Part shown: one piece after another, positions 11,358-21,890 of the stretch
How the letters are laid out: every line of letters begins with the position of its first letter
How positions within the stretch are numbered: position 1 is the first letter of the stretch
From: Zasmidium citrigriseum
Taxonomy: Eukaryota > Ascomycota > Dothideomycetes > Mycosphaerellales > Mycosphaerellaceae
Length of the DNA: 64,000 nucleotides
Direction: 5' to 3'
Assembly: GCA_002786025.1 (NCBI GenBank)
Contig: NHNW01000013.1
Coordinates: forward strand, 248,001 to 312,000
Notes under the pieces: model-generated
The model's input: the letters and a program-made list of their open reading frames with translations, nothing else
The model's database searches: none
Told to the model about the DNA's origin: nothing
Position numbers and translations under genes: made by a program

Positions 11358-14133
11358 TCAATCATCCCACGCTCGCCAGACTCCGCAGTCGAGGGAGTTT
11401 GGCTGATCCACAAACAACTCCACCACAAACCGCTCCTCCTGCGCCTCTGAACTGACGTACATTCGGTCCAACACAATCCAGCAATCGCGATATCCGTATT
11501 TCACAAAGTCGGGCCCCAGATCGAAGGGGTCCGTTCTCACAGGTCCGCCGCTGTCTGAGTATTCTCCATTGTTTGAAGTAATGATGATTCGACGTTGAGG
11601 GCCTCGACCGAACTCGATGCTCAGTCGGATGTGGGAGTGGTTGGATCGTCGTGTGCTGCTGTTTCCAGCACTTTGCTGATCGAGATGCCTGGCAATGGCG
11701 TACAAGTTGACCAAGCGCTTGGGAGCCAGAGGTGCGGCGACTTTGCTCTCGCCTTCTTTGAAAGCCACAGTGCTGAGTTCAGTTCGGATTCTGCCAGCGC
11801 CCTCTCTTGGCAGCAGCGTCGCTCTGGTTGGCTGTGCAGACATGATCTGGAGTGCAAAGCTGTCCAGCTGTTGCGGTTCGAACGTGCTGCAGATGATGGT
11901 GTACTGGCCCGGCTCAAGCTCTTCCATCTCGGCCAAGCAGCATCCTGGGCGATATTCTTTGCTGTCGACGATGATGTCCCGATTCCGGATGCGGAAGACT
12001 CGTTGGCCATTGCTGTGGAGTAGTTTCACGTGAACATTCAGCTTTTCGCTGCAGCTCTCTAGTAGCAAGCAGATGCTTGTCTTTTGAGGTACCACCAGTG
12101 AGTACTGTGGGTTGTCGCAATAGGTCATATGCTGGGCATTGCCGCCGGCAGAATCTTTAGTCCACGATCCTGCGATTGGGAAGGTGTGGGTGTATCTCGG
12201 TAAGGCGTCGCCAATTCTCATCTGCGCGGTACTGAAAGTCGAGATCGTGAACGTATGGTTTGTGGCGGGCAAATTCTGCTCGAGCGGGACGATGGTGTAT
12301 GCGATGTCTGGCTCACAATCTTCCAGCTTGAGCAACGTTTGCGGGCTATCCACAAACCACCCTTTCTGCAAGTAGCGTTCTGGAAGTAACACCTTTCTTC
12401 CATGCGAAGCAAAAGCTATCAGTGCAATGTGGCCGCTCAGATCAATGTGGTGGCGGCCGCTTTCAATCTCATCTGCGGTTGCGTCCTCCGGCACGGAGTT
12501 CTGGAAATGTCGCCACAGCAGAATCCAGACGTCCGCCTTCTTGGTAGTCGTGACTGTGAATTGAGGGTTGTGCTGAAGGCTGAAAGAAGGGCCTCTCATC
12601 TTCTTGATGCCACTCCCATTGGTCGATTCGGACAAGTCCCAGGCAAAGTGTATGTCCTGTCGATAGCGAAAGAGGCCCGAATTCCAGTTGAGATACATGG
12701 ATTCAAAGTTCTGGAGGACATTGTCTAGATCCATCCAGAATGTGCCAGGCCTGAGCTGGTCATTGACGTTCAACAGATCTCGAGGCGAATGTACTGGTTC
12801 CCGGTCGTCTTCTAGCTGTATCAAGTCGGCCTCTTGAGACTTTGTGCTCGCCGATGTCTCTGATCGAGCGACACCCTTGAATCGACCGCGCCAGCTTGTA
12901 CCTTCAACCCAGGGATTCTTGATGAGCAGTAGCCGTTGACCATCGACTTCTCTAAGATCCAGGACCGCGTAGTCGTGTTCGCCAGCCAGCCCAATTGCTC
13001 TTTCTGTCTTGCTCGACATCTTCCCAGTGCCCATAGTAATGAGAACGTCGCCAAACGAGAAAGCGTTGGAAATGCGCTTCCAGAATCGATCCAACTCTAG
13101 ATCATCTTCTTGAAGAAACACTTGTTCTGGGATCCATCCTGTCAAGATCCATAGATCTGTGGCACTGTTACTGCCAGGAAAGTCATAGCCGCCTCGAACT
13201 TTGAGGTATGCCTTTTCGAGAAGAGCTGGCCACAACAGACCGGGGTTGTTCCTGTCGATGACATGAATGACACGGGACGTCGAGCTCGTCGGTATCCTGT
13301 CATCGATGACGACCTTGCGATAGCAGCCGTTGAAGTTCATGCGCACGATGTATTTCCCATTCTTGGAAAGGATCGGTCGCGAGGTATCGATATCGTAGGG
13401 AAACAGAATCGCCTGCATCATTCTTGGATGACCGCGGTGGCCCCTTGCTACTCCGGCACAAAGCGATGCAACAACAGAGCAATCCGTAGCGGCATCTTGA
13501 ACCAGATCGGTGTCTCGGAAAAGTTCCATGCTTGGACCAGACGAGTCGTTTTGTTCGCTCGGCCAGAAAGGAGGCGGTAGTGCTTCATTTGGTCGTTTCC
13601 AGTCGTCCAGAACGTCAAGCTGGAAGTCAGACAGAGGAAGCTCAGACGATTCATCGCTTCACACGTAGTAGATTAGTAGCAGACGAGAAGGTCGGACACA
13701 AGGAGACATACAGAAATGCTTCCTCACCGTCTTTCAACTCGAACTCGCTGGGTGAAGGTGCTCCACTCCACTGAGGGAACTTGACACCGTTGAGAAATCC
13801 AGCTCTGAGGAGAATAATTTGCTCCTTGGTGGATAGCTCGCGCGAGTTGGCTGGTTCGGTCAATACTCTCACCTCAGACGCTTGCTGTACTGCTTTCCTC
13901 CAGTCGTCGCTCCGCTTGATCTTCTCGGCATCCTGCATCAACTGCTTTGCGCGTGCAGTGTAACTGGCCTTCTCGTTGGCATCTTTGGCCAGCTTGAGCG
14001 CACTCAGCGCAGTCTCCGCCGCTTTGATGGCGATGTCAAGCGCTTCATCTTTGCTGTTGGCGCGCGGTAGCCATTCGGAAAGTCGCGCTGCGTCTTGTCG
14101 GAGCTGATCCAGGTCGGGGGCCTGCGAGCTCAT
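11358..14133 (-). CDS. palB: PalB/Rim13 calpain-like cysteine protease of ambient-pH signalling
   Basis: Exon 1 is 14133-13712 and exon 2 is 13656-11358 (intron 55 nt, GTATGT with CTAAT branch), 906 aa in all. Residues 1-75 form an alpha-helical MIT-like domain (EALDIAIKAAETALSALKLA). The protease core follows: Cys200 in DCSV, His368 in GEHDYAVLDL and Asn388 in IKNPWVEG are the calpain catalytic triad. The C-terminal half resembles the beta-rich calpain domain III repeats. PalB is recruited to ESCRT-III (Vps32) and processes the PacC transcription factor at alkaline pH. The upstream GTG-initiated extension is not used; ATG 14133 begins MSSQAPDLDQ. The gene is divergent from the peroxisomal carrier gene with a 491-base shared upstream region. 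Confidence 0.9.
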
Positions 14134-14624
14134 GCTTCGTGCCGCTGCATATAAGAGGACCAGGTCGACGTAGACCACTTTCCTAATGCAGGGGCGGTGG
14201 TGAATGTGCGCAGGCGGGACAACTCCGAGGATGAGGACGAGGTGAGGTTGGACTCGGCCGCACGTGAAAGCTCCGGGACATTCCGAGTTTGGGAAGCAGC
14301 GACCGCGCCGGCATTTCTTCGTTTCTGGAAGGAAGACCTCGGTTCAGGACGTCGACCTGCCCGAGCAAGCAGCGATCATGACGGTCTGCCTTGGTGTGCC
14401 CGTGTGTCCGCCGGGCCTCATTATTCTTTCGGGATAGAAAGCAGTCCAGTCTCTTTCTTCACCACATCCTCATGACCTACACCTGTTCTCCGTGATTCCA
14501 CCCTCGACCAAGCTGCCGCCCCACCAGCCTCGGCCTGTGAGACTCGAACGACTCTCGGAGATAGCACGCCTGGGATCTCGAACGAGCCCGCTTTCGCCAG
14601 GCCAGCAGCGTGGGAATAGACAAA
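14134..14624. promoter_or_regulatory. Divergent upstream region of palB and the peroxisomal carrier
   Basis: This is a 491-base region between two divergent start codons, so it must hold both promoters. A TATATG-like run at about 14148 is only some 15 bases from the palB ATG and is unlikely to be a functional TATA box. No clear binding-site cluster was identified. Confidence 0.5.
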
Positions 14625-15689
14625 ATGGCACCCGCTCTCTCCAAGAACGAACTCCCGCCATGGGGCATTGCGCTCGCTGGGTCGGCCGGCGCTCTCGCAG
14701 CCAATGCCGTGGTATACCCTTTGGATATCGTCAAGACTCGGTTGCAAGTGCAGGTGAAGAGAAGCGAGAAGGATACGCATACAGACGACCATGGCCATGT
14801 GCACTACGAGGGGACGATGCATGCCATTTCGCACATCATGCAAGAGGAGGGTCTCTCAGGTCTGTTCCAGGGTATAACCGGTAACTTGATCGGTGTCGTC
14901 AGTACCAACTTTGCGTATTTCTACTGGTATGGCCTTGTGCGCGATATCTATCACCAGAGAATAGCGAAGAGCAATGCGCCTGCGTCAACGCCGGTCGAAC
15001 TCCTTTTGGGAGCCGCTGCTGGTGCTCTGGCGCAATTGTTCACAATTCCGATCTCGACGACGACCACACGGCAACAGACCCAGAAGAAGGGCGAGCGGAA
15101 AGGAATGTTTGCGACTGCAAAGGAGATCACTGATGGCCCTGATGGTGTTGCCGGACTCTGGAGAGGCCTCAGGGCCAGCATGGTGTTGGTTGTAAATCCA
15201 GCTATCACATACGGCGCCTACGAGAGATTACGAGCCATGTTGTTCCCGAACAAGACAAACCTGGCCCCATACGAGGCCTTCCGTAAGTCTCGAGATTCAC
15301 AAATAGTGATTGCTAGCTGACTCCAGATAGTCCTGGGTGCTTTGTCGAAGATGATGGCAACAGTAGCAACGCAACCTCTGATCATCGCAAAGGTCGGCCT
15401 GCAATCGAAGCCCCCGCCCCAGCGGATGGGCAAGCCCTTCACGTCTTTCATCGAGGTCATGAAGTTCGTGGTCGAACGAGATGGTTTCCTCGGACTGTAC
15501 AAGGGAATCGCACCGCAATTGCTCAAGGGTTTCTTGGTCCAGGGGATCCTCATGATGACAAAGGAGCGCGTCGAGCTGCTCTTTGTCCTCCTCTTCAGAG
15601 CCGTTCGCAAGATGCGACAAGACCAGCTCGACAAGCTGGCACGCATCGCAGCCGAGAAGATCGATCAGGCCAAACAGCAAGTCGCATGA
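14625..15689 (+). CDS. Peroxisomal adenine nucleotide carrier (Ant1/Pmp47 type)
   Basis: Exons 14625-15282 and 15331-15689 (intron 48 nt, GTAAGT...ATAG) give 338 aa. Three mitochondrial-carrier repeats are visible: YPLDIVKTRLQVQ in the first, the degenerate IPISTTTTRQQT in the second and TQPLIIAKVGLQ in the third. The degenerate second motif and the overall pattern are characteristic of the Pmp47/Ant1 peroxisomal ATP importer, which supplies ATP for acyl-CoA activation in beta-oxidation. The C-terminus is long, basic and helical. ATG 14625 begins MAPALSKNELPPWG; an upstream in-frame GTG is ignored. The peroxisomal location follows from the family and has not been tested. Confidence 0.85.
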
Positions 15690-16016
15690 GCGAGATGTTG
15701 AAAGCGAATCGGTACAGATGCCTGGAAGAACCCCAGAAGCAAGCAGCATCGGCGTTACAGGAGCGTAGAATGGGACTGACGGGAGCGATATACTTCTTGC
15801 ATTTGTTCTGATGGACGAGGTCAGATTCCTGTTCTTGGATGAGCGGACACGGCTGGCACGCTTGTTATACGGCTGGAGACGAGCGCGCACAATGCGGGTT
15901 TGGGGTATATAGTGTCACAATGTACAAGAACGTGAATCTCGAACCGATTTTCATGCCGCTTGCTCTCCCTCCTTCGCATGTTACATGTTTTGAGGGGATC
16001 ATCGGTGCTGGCGGTC
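15690..16016. other. Convergent 3' flanks
   Basis: This stretch lies between the carrier stop codon and the stop of the small minus-strand membrane protein gene. It carries the 3' untranslated regions; no further gene is seen. Confidence 0.6.
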
Positions 16017-16512
16017 TCATTTCTTGGTCTTTACTTCCTCCTCGAGATTCTTGACGTAGCCTTCTAACCTCTGCACGGCGGTCTGAAGGGCCTAGAAGCT
16101 AGTCAGCTGCCGCTCCTATCCATACTACATTGTAACACTTACGTAGATATCCTCAACCAACAGCTCATTCGAGACCTTGTACTCGTCCACCACATAGTAG
16201 TAAAGGCCGCCACCAGCAAGCACAGTTCCCAGCAGGAAGCCAAAAAGCCTATCGAGCAGGTATGTTAGCTCCGATGGTATGTTTCTGCCCTGATCCCGTT
16301 CCTTAAAGCATCTCCCCCCTGCATCCTCTTTCCCTGCTCATTCGGGAGACTCACGATCCTCTGAAAGCACCGATCGGTTTCCGCGGCGACGTGACGTCGG
16401 CCATCATTCTTGAGCTCGTTTGGAAGCTTCGACGGGCATTCTGTGTTTGGGTAAAGGTGGCAGGGCGGGAGAGGGCGAAGGTGCGTAGCGCGGAGGGGAG
16501 TCGGGCGGCCAT
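16017..16512 (-). CDS. Small membrane protein, probably mitochondrial, three exons
   Basis: Each exon is too short for ordinary ORF calling. Exon 1 is 16512-16355, exon 2 is 16248-16143 and exon 3 is 16091-16017, joining in frame to 112 aa; the introns are 106 and 51 nt with GTGAGT and GTAAGT donors. The N-terminus is Arg/Ser/Ala rich without acidic residues for about 40 aa, as in a mitochondrial presequence. A glycine-rich transmembrane helix follows (GFLLGTVLAGGGLYYYVV), then DEYKVSNELLVEDIY and a C-terminal amphipathic or coiled-coil helix (LQTAVQRLEGYVKNLEEEV). The splice junctions fall inside a continuous, conserved-looking reading frame, which is the main support. Function is unknown to me; an inner-membrane assembly or accessory protein is a reasonable guess. 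Confidence 0.7.
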
Positions 16513-17600
16513 GGTCGCGGCGTCTCGGTGGAGATTAAGAGGTTGAGCAGTCGTATGTTGTGGTGCTGCGAGTGTGGAGTGAGGTCTCCCGACTGATGCC
16601 GTAGTTGGAGGTGTTGACAGGGTTGTGAGAGCTCGGCTGGAGCCGAGGGATTTGGGGATGAGATGAGTGAGCTTGTTTTCTCTTCTTTTCTTTCACAACA
16701 ACATCATTCAAAGAACACAAGACCTTTTGATTCTACCATAGTTTGTGAAACGATCAAGTGAGCACTGTGTTGCGCGACAGAATCGATCGAATCTCGACCA
16801 AAAGCAGCCATGGACGGCACCAGCACGTCCAACAAGCGTCTCGGAAAGAACAACGAATCTCAAGACCACCTGGTCGATGCAGTCTTGATAATACCACAGT
16901 GGCAGACAGGACTCCATGGTGTCTGAACATCATGAGCATCCAAGCCTGGACTGAGTTGCGAGTGCTGCAACCGCACCCACGTACAGCATCTCCAACAGAT
17001 GAGAAAGAAGGAGCGAAGGCCTTCATCCAAGGACTTGCACTCATGCCAGCCGCTCGCTTGGTGTCTTGTGCCTTCATCTTCATGCTTTCAAACTTTCCTG
17101 GCTGATTCTTGCCACCGTGTGAAGGCGATCATGTGTCTTGCAAATCTAAGAGGAGCTCTTGGCCCTGCTATACACTGTCCGTGTCCATGACATGGCCAAA
17201 GAAGCGCTGCAATTGAGCGACTCAAAGGTAATGGACACCATTGCTCAAGAGCTAGCTCTCAACCTTCGTCCTCCACTGGGTACTTCTCACTTCTCGGCGA
17301 GCAGGGCTTATGACTGTTCAACGACTACGAGCCTCTGAATTGGCAGATCAACATGGCCGATGATGAATCTCAGAGGTACGTCGTACGAACCTACAGATCA
17401 AGCTTCAATCAGACGCACAGGACGCAAAGATGATCTACACAACCACTCTTTCTGATTCTGGAAAGGTTGAAGATATGCGTTTGGGCGTCAATGTGCCGCT
17501 TGTCCGATCATATTCCTTTTCCCAATCGATACTATAAATCCTTTCTACCACTCACCAATCACCAAACCGCAATACAACCCACCAAGATTGCACATCAACG
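16513..17600. other. Intergenic stretch, no supported gene
   Basis: Overlapping short ORFs on both strands around 16750-17110 have no recognised motif. TATAAA at 17533-17538 may serve the small ORF at 17601. Confidence 0.5.
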
Positions 17601-17771
17601 ATGACCTGTCATCGTGACATCCACGGCCATGCCAAAGTCTACTCTCCCTACTTCCAAATAGAAGACCTCCAAGCTCCAATGGCATCGCAGCTACCGGCCA
17701 CTGCGTCATCACGAGACGCCGGCGCTAGCGAAACGTCTCCGACTCCTTCAGCAAGCCACAACACGTGGTGA
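17601..17771 (+). CDS. Possible small gene, unknown product
   Basis: A 56-codon ORF starts at ATG 17601, 63 bases after a TATAAA box (17533-17538) and a CA/CT-rich leader, an arrangement typical of strongly transcribed fungal genes. The ORF could also be longer: a GTGAGC donor at 17768 and a CTCCCAG acceptor at 17834 would extend the frame to about 17978. That intron lacks a convincing branch point. The product is Ser/Thr/Ala rich with no recognised motif. The evidence is the promoter layout alone, so confidence is low. Confidence 0.25.
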   Translation: MTCHRDIHGHAKVYSPYFQIEDLQAPMASQLPATASSRDAGASETSPTPSASHNTW

Positions 17772-18041
17772 GCTTTGCCTTCTCCAGAGAGCTTCCACCT
17801 CTCCGAATAGCGAAATCTGGATTTATGCTCCCAGCGGCGTGGAAGGTTTGCATATCGAATCCAGATGGGAAGCGGGGAATGAAGTACTGACGTTTGGTCT
17901 GCCGAGGGTGAGTGGGTATAGATTGGAGTTCAGTCCGCTCATATCTCTGTCGTCTTTTTTTCATCATTTGTACTAAAATTGAACTTTTATCATCTCGTAT
18001 CTTGTTTCATTGACTTGATCACGGCAGAAGAGAAGCCCATC

Positions 18042-18786
18042 ATGTCGAGCAATAACGCAAGTGACAAGGCGAAGGACTTTGTGGACCAAGCAGAGGATGT
18101 TGCACAGCAAGGCAACCAGACACTCCTCGAGAAGTTGAAGGAAGATGGCGTGTACGCATCCACCCTCTCTACCCAATCCAGCAACGTACTGACCTCTCCC
18201 CAGCGTCAACCCCCAAGGCCTCAGCATGTTCGCCTTCTCGGGCCTCTTCCTCGCCGCAATCCCCGTAACCAGCTGGATAGCCCAACCCTCCGGCCTCCTC
18301 GAACGCGCCGTCAACGGCCTCTGCAGCACCGTAGCCTTCCTCTCCTCGGCCGGCAGCACAACAACCCTCCCTCAAACCGGCAAAATCGCCGCCCTCGGCG
18401 CCCTCTACGTAACCGTAACCTACGCCATCTCGGGCGCCGGCAGCGCAGCAGGCGTCGACGCGGGCAACAAAGAAGGCCGCGATAACAACCACCCTCGAGC
18501 CCAAGTGCAGAATTTGAGGGGCTTGCCGTTGAGGTTGCATAGTGCGCATTATAATTTGATGGAGATGTTTCCGGGGTGGGCGGTTAGTGCTGCGCTTGCG
18601 CAGGCTATGGCGCCTGGGGATCAGACTTTGGTTAATTTGTTGGGGTTGCATGTTTTGAGTAAGGTGTTCGTGTACTATCCGGCCTACATCTTCAACATTG
18701 GGTTGCCGAGGACGTTGAGCCATGTCGTGGCGACTGCGAGTGTTATCAATGTGGCCTTGAGGCTGTCGAAGAAGCCCCTTCTCTGA
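18042..18786 (+). CDS. MAPEG-family membrane protein
   Basis: Exons 18042-18151 and 18204-18786 (intron 52 nt, GTACGC...CCCAG) encode 230 aa. After a soluble 45-residue N-terminus come four hydrophobic segments. The conserved MAPEG block is RAQVQNLRGLPLRLHSAHYN followed by a proline-glycine containing helix and FVYYPAYIFNIGLPRTLSH near the C-terminus. MAPEG proteins are glutathione-dependent or eicosanoid-related enzymes of the ER and microsomes; fungal members of this branch are largely uncharacterised. The 5' half of exon 2 has C-rich codons and the 3' half G-rich codons, a switch near 18500. The start ATG is preceded by a pyrimidine-rich leader. Confidence 0.8.
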
Positions 18787-18970
18787 GGAGGCAGAAGGAA
18801 GGAAGATGATATCTGGAGAAACGGGAAAGAAAGACTGCATATGAGATCATTTAATGTGTACGAGAATGGAAGAACATGCCGAGGAGGCAATAGAATGTCA
18901 ATACCTCATGATGCTTTATGTCTTATCTATGTACAGATGCAATATACCATCTATCGCTCAAGCCTATCAT

Positions 18971-20962
18971 CTAGTTTCCAGACCACCAGGTATAGTTATT
19001 CGTCTCCTCAGCACTATCCCACACAAGCTGCGAACTACTGTTCAATGGCCTCTCCGGCCAAACATTCTGCGTCCCAATCCAAGCATCCACGCCCTCAAAC
19101 GTCGCCTTCGATCCCTCCGCAACATAAAGTCCATAGCCCGTACTGCAAGACTTGGACGGATAAATCCTGGCAGTCAAAGCAAAACGCTTATTGACATAAA
19201 TCTCAGCAATCGAGCCATCGATGAAAACGTTCATAGTGATAGGCTCCGTCTTGCCATTGACGGTGTAGGGGTGGAAATAACCCGTGATAGTCGCATTGTT
19301 GAACTCGACGATCTTGCTGCTGTGCAGACGCTCAACGAGGATGGTGTGGTTTGAGGGCTCGTACATGACGGTCGTGTATTCTTCGCCATCGGGGGAGGCG
19401 GCGAAGCGGAGTCCGGCGGCGCCTGTGGCGGAGGTGATGGTGGCTTTGAGTTCCATGTGCGAGGAGGCTTGTTTCTCGAGGATCTTGGAGGTGCTTTCGG
19501 TACATTGGCGGTAGGACTTGTGCGAAGCGCCTTTGCGGAGGCCTGAGACGACGTCGGAGAGAGGGCGGACGCCGAGTTGGCGGGCGACGCCGTCTTCGAT
19601 GGCTGCGCTCTTGGATGCTGTGAGTTCGTCGGTCACTTCGACGTTCTCGACCTCGTGGACGAAGAGTTCTCGTGGGAGGGAGAGGGCGCCTTGGAAGCCT
19701 TGCTGTGGAACACTGAAGAGACCGCCACCACCGACGTAGTCCTCCTTGAGCCAGGCGTACTGCACACGTCTGTTGTTCTTGGTATCGTTGAAGCTTGTGA
19801 GAGCGTAGCCAACGCCCCAGTCTCCAGCTCCACCGTAGGTTGGCGTAAACTCAGCACTGCCGTTCTCACGGCGAGTGATGCTGCCTCCGTTCCAGAGGGA
19901 CCATTGTGCGGACTGGTGGAAGGAGACATTGCCGCCCTCGGTGCCCATGTTGACGAACCAGTGCTGTTTACCCTTGCTGTCTGGCAGAGGGAAGAAGCCC
20001 GAAACCTCGAAGTTGAAGCCGTAGGAGCCGGTGGAAAGAACAGGGCCGAGCGAGGTGTTCTTTGCTGGCTCCCAGAGCGAACCGAGGAAGGTCCAGTTGC
20101 TCAGGTCGCTTGATGGGGCAGTCCAGAGTGGCATGCGTGGGCCAACGCCCTTGATGCCAGAACCGAAGACAGAGTAGTAGTGAGGCTCAGAGACACCAAG
20201 GATGGCGTCAAGCTCTGGGATGGGCTCGAAGAATGGATCACGGAATCCAGTGATGTTCCAATGCATGGGTGCTGTCTCTGTGGTAGCCTTGATGACTGGG
20301 TTGCCTTCATGCTCTTGCCAGGTCTTGCCACCATCCTTGCTGATAGCAAGGCTCTGAGTCTCGGTATATGGAGCATAGTAAGACTGCCAGTTCGTTGGTA
20401 GATAGCTGACCGAGGTATAGAAGATGAGCAGGTCGCCATTGACCTCGCCTTGGAGATTAACTGGCTGAGCAGTTCCGGAGAATACACCCAAGCCATTGTA
20501 GCTTCCATTGCCAGTTGGGCCGAGTATCTCTGCATCGCTGCCTTTCCAACTTCCGTGGTCTGTCCATGTGACCAAGTCCTTGCTCGTTGCGCTGCCCCAG
20601 CTGATGTTGCCCCAGTTGTAGTGCTCAGGATGCCATTGGTAGGAAAGATGATATTCGTCTCGCACAGGATCGTACATGGCTCCACAGGGGTCGTTCATCC
20701 AGCCAGCTGGCGCCAGGAAATGGCTTTGAGGTCTCCAGCGCGTGAAGAGAGAGTTGTTGCCCATCGATGTGATTTGGTCCGCCGTGAGCTCCGAGCAGCT
20801 GCCATGTCCGTATCCGCCTCCCTGCTTTGGTCTCCCTGGTCTTCCATTCCAGTTTTGACCCCAGTTGTCGTTGTTATCGTGATGGCCTCCCCATGAACCC
20901 CACTGAGCAGATGCAACGGAGGCCGAAGCCAGCAGTGCTGAGGCAGATAATACGGAACGCAT
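18971..20962 (-). CDS. Secreted glycoside hydrolase family 32 enzyme
   Basis: A single exon gives 663 aa. Residues 1-19 are a signal peptide (MRSVLSASALLASASVASA). A Gly/Asn/Trp-rich linker of about 35 residues follows, then the five-bladed propeller. WMNDPCG holds the nucleophile Asp91, FRDPFF is the RDP transition-state motif, and FEVSGFF takes the place of the usual EC(P/D) acid-base motif with the Glu retained. The C-terminal beta-sandwich (from about residue 480) is present and several N-glycosylation sequons are seen. The family hydrolyses fructose-containing glycans (sucrose, inulin, levan). The altered EC motif puts this one in a less-studied subgroup, so its substrate is open. The ATG at 20962 is chosen because the signal peptide begins there. 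Confidence 0.88.
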   Translation of the reverse strand: MRSVLSASALLASASVASAQWGSWGGHHDNNDNWGQNWNGRPGRPKQGGGYGHGSCSELTADQITSMGNNSLFTRWRPQSHFLAPAGWMNDPCGAMYDPVRDEYHLSYQWHPEHYNWGNISWGSATSKDLVTWTDHGSWKGSDAEILGPTGNGSYNGLGVFSGTAQPVNLQGEVNGDLLIFYTSVSYLPTNWQSYYAPYTETQSLAISKDGGKTWQEHEGNPVIKATTETAPMHWNITGFRDPFFEPIPELDAILGVSEPHYYSVFGSGIKGVGPRMPLWTAPSSDLSNWTFLGSLWEPAKNTSLGPVLSTGSYGFNFEVSGFFPLPDSKGKQHWFVNMGTEGGNVSFHQSAQWSLWNGGSITRRENGSAEFTPTYGGAGDWGVGYALTSFNDTKNNRRVQYAWLKEDYVGGGGLFSVPQQGFQGALSLPRELFVHEVENVEVTDELTASKSAAIEDGVARQLGVRPLSDVVSGLRKGASHKSYRQCTESTSKILEKQASSHMELKATITSATGAAGLRFAASPDGEEYTTVMYEPSNHTILVERLHSSKIVEFNNATITGYFHPYTVNGKTEPITMNVFIDGSIAEIYVNKRFALTARIYPSKSCSTGYGLYVAEGSKATFEGVDAWIGTQNVWPERPLNSSSQLVWDSAEETNNYTWWSGN

Positions 20963-21890
20963 GATGCCTGACTGCCAACGAGAGTTACGACAATGATTGA
21001 CAAACAGGCACAACGTTCTCGAGCTGTTCTTGCGTGCAGTGCTGATGAAGGGGAAACGAAACGCACAAACCTGGGTCGCGGTCAAGCATTTGTACTGCAA
21101 TCCAAGTAAGATCAATACGAGATCTCCGCCATGCCACTCCCCTGCAGAGTGGTCAACACAGACCACCGACCATGCGGTTTGAAGAGTAGTTCAGTAGCAC
21201 ATGGACGAGATGAAAGACCGTGATGAGGTAACCGTATGCAGACGCACCCCGCCGAGACCACTCCATCTGGAGCAAAGCTGGGGTGTGAGGACTCCACACT
21301 TGTCCACAATCGCAGTCGGTCCGATAAGAATTCAGGAACCAGAGCCTTTGCCGTCGCTTGGCCTGACTTCGTCTTGGACGTAAGCCTCAATCGGAAGAAC
21401 TTTCAGCGTGTTTTAGAGGCGGTGCTTCCCCGGTGGTTCGGTCTCTGGCGGCGAATATTTGCATGGCAGACAGGGATTGCAGAATGAAGCCCACCCACGC
21501 GGATGGCCATGCCGTGCGGAGAAATGCACGAGGACGCTGTGTCGTACAAAGATTCGGTCCTATCGTGCATGGTCGAGATCTGGGGTTCCGCGAGGCGTCG
21601 ATATGATTACGCGGTAGAAGGTGAGAGAGCGACGCTAGAAGGAAGTCAAGGAATGACTGCTCGGCGTGAGCAATTTTGTATTCTGATCCGAGTCCACTAT
21701 GAACAACCATCGACGCTAGAATTCATTAGCCAGGACCGTCCACCGCATCCATGCACCATGCCGAGCCATCATGTGAGATGCAGACGACTCCGGGTATCAA
21801 CAGCAAGACGCGCTATGCCAGTGTCCAAAACTCATCATACCGACCTCTCTTTCACTCGAATCGACCGTAATATCATCTTCACGCATCATC
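20963..21890. other. Upstream region of the GH32 gene and 3' flank of the kinase
   Basis: No ORF with coding features is seen on either strand. The GH32 promoter must lie at its left end. No repeats were noticed. Confidence 0.5.

Noticed and set aside
14147..14156. TATA-like sequence before palB
   Set aside because: Only about 15 bases from the start codon, too close to act as a TATA box.
16758..17105. Overlapping ORFs on both strands in the 16.7-17.1 kb gap
   Set aside because: Neither strand shows a recognised domain, signal peptide or credible intron.
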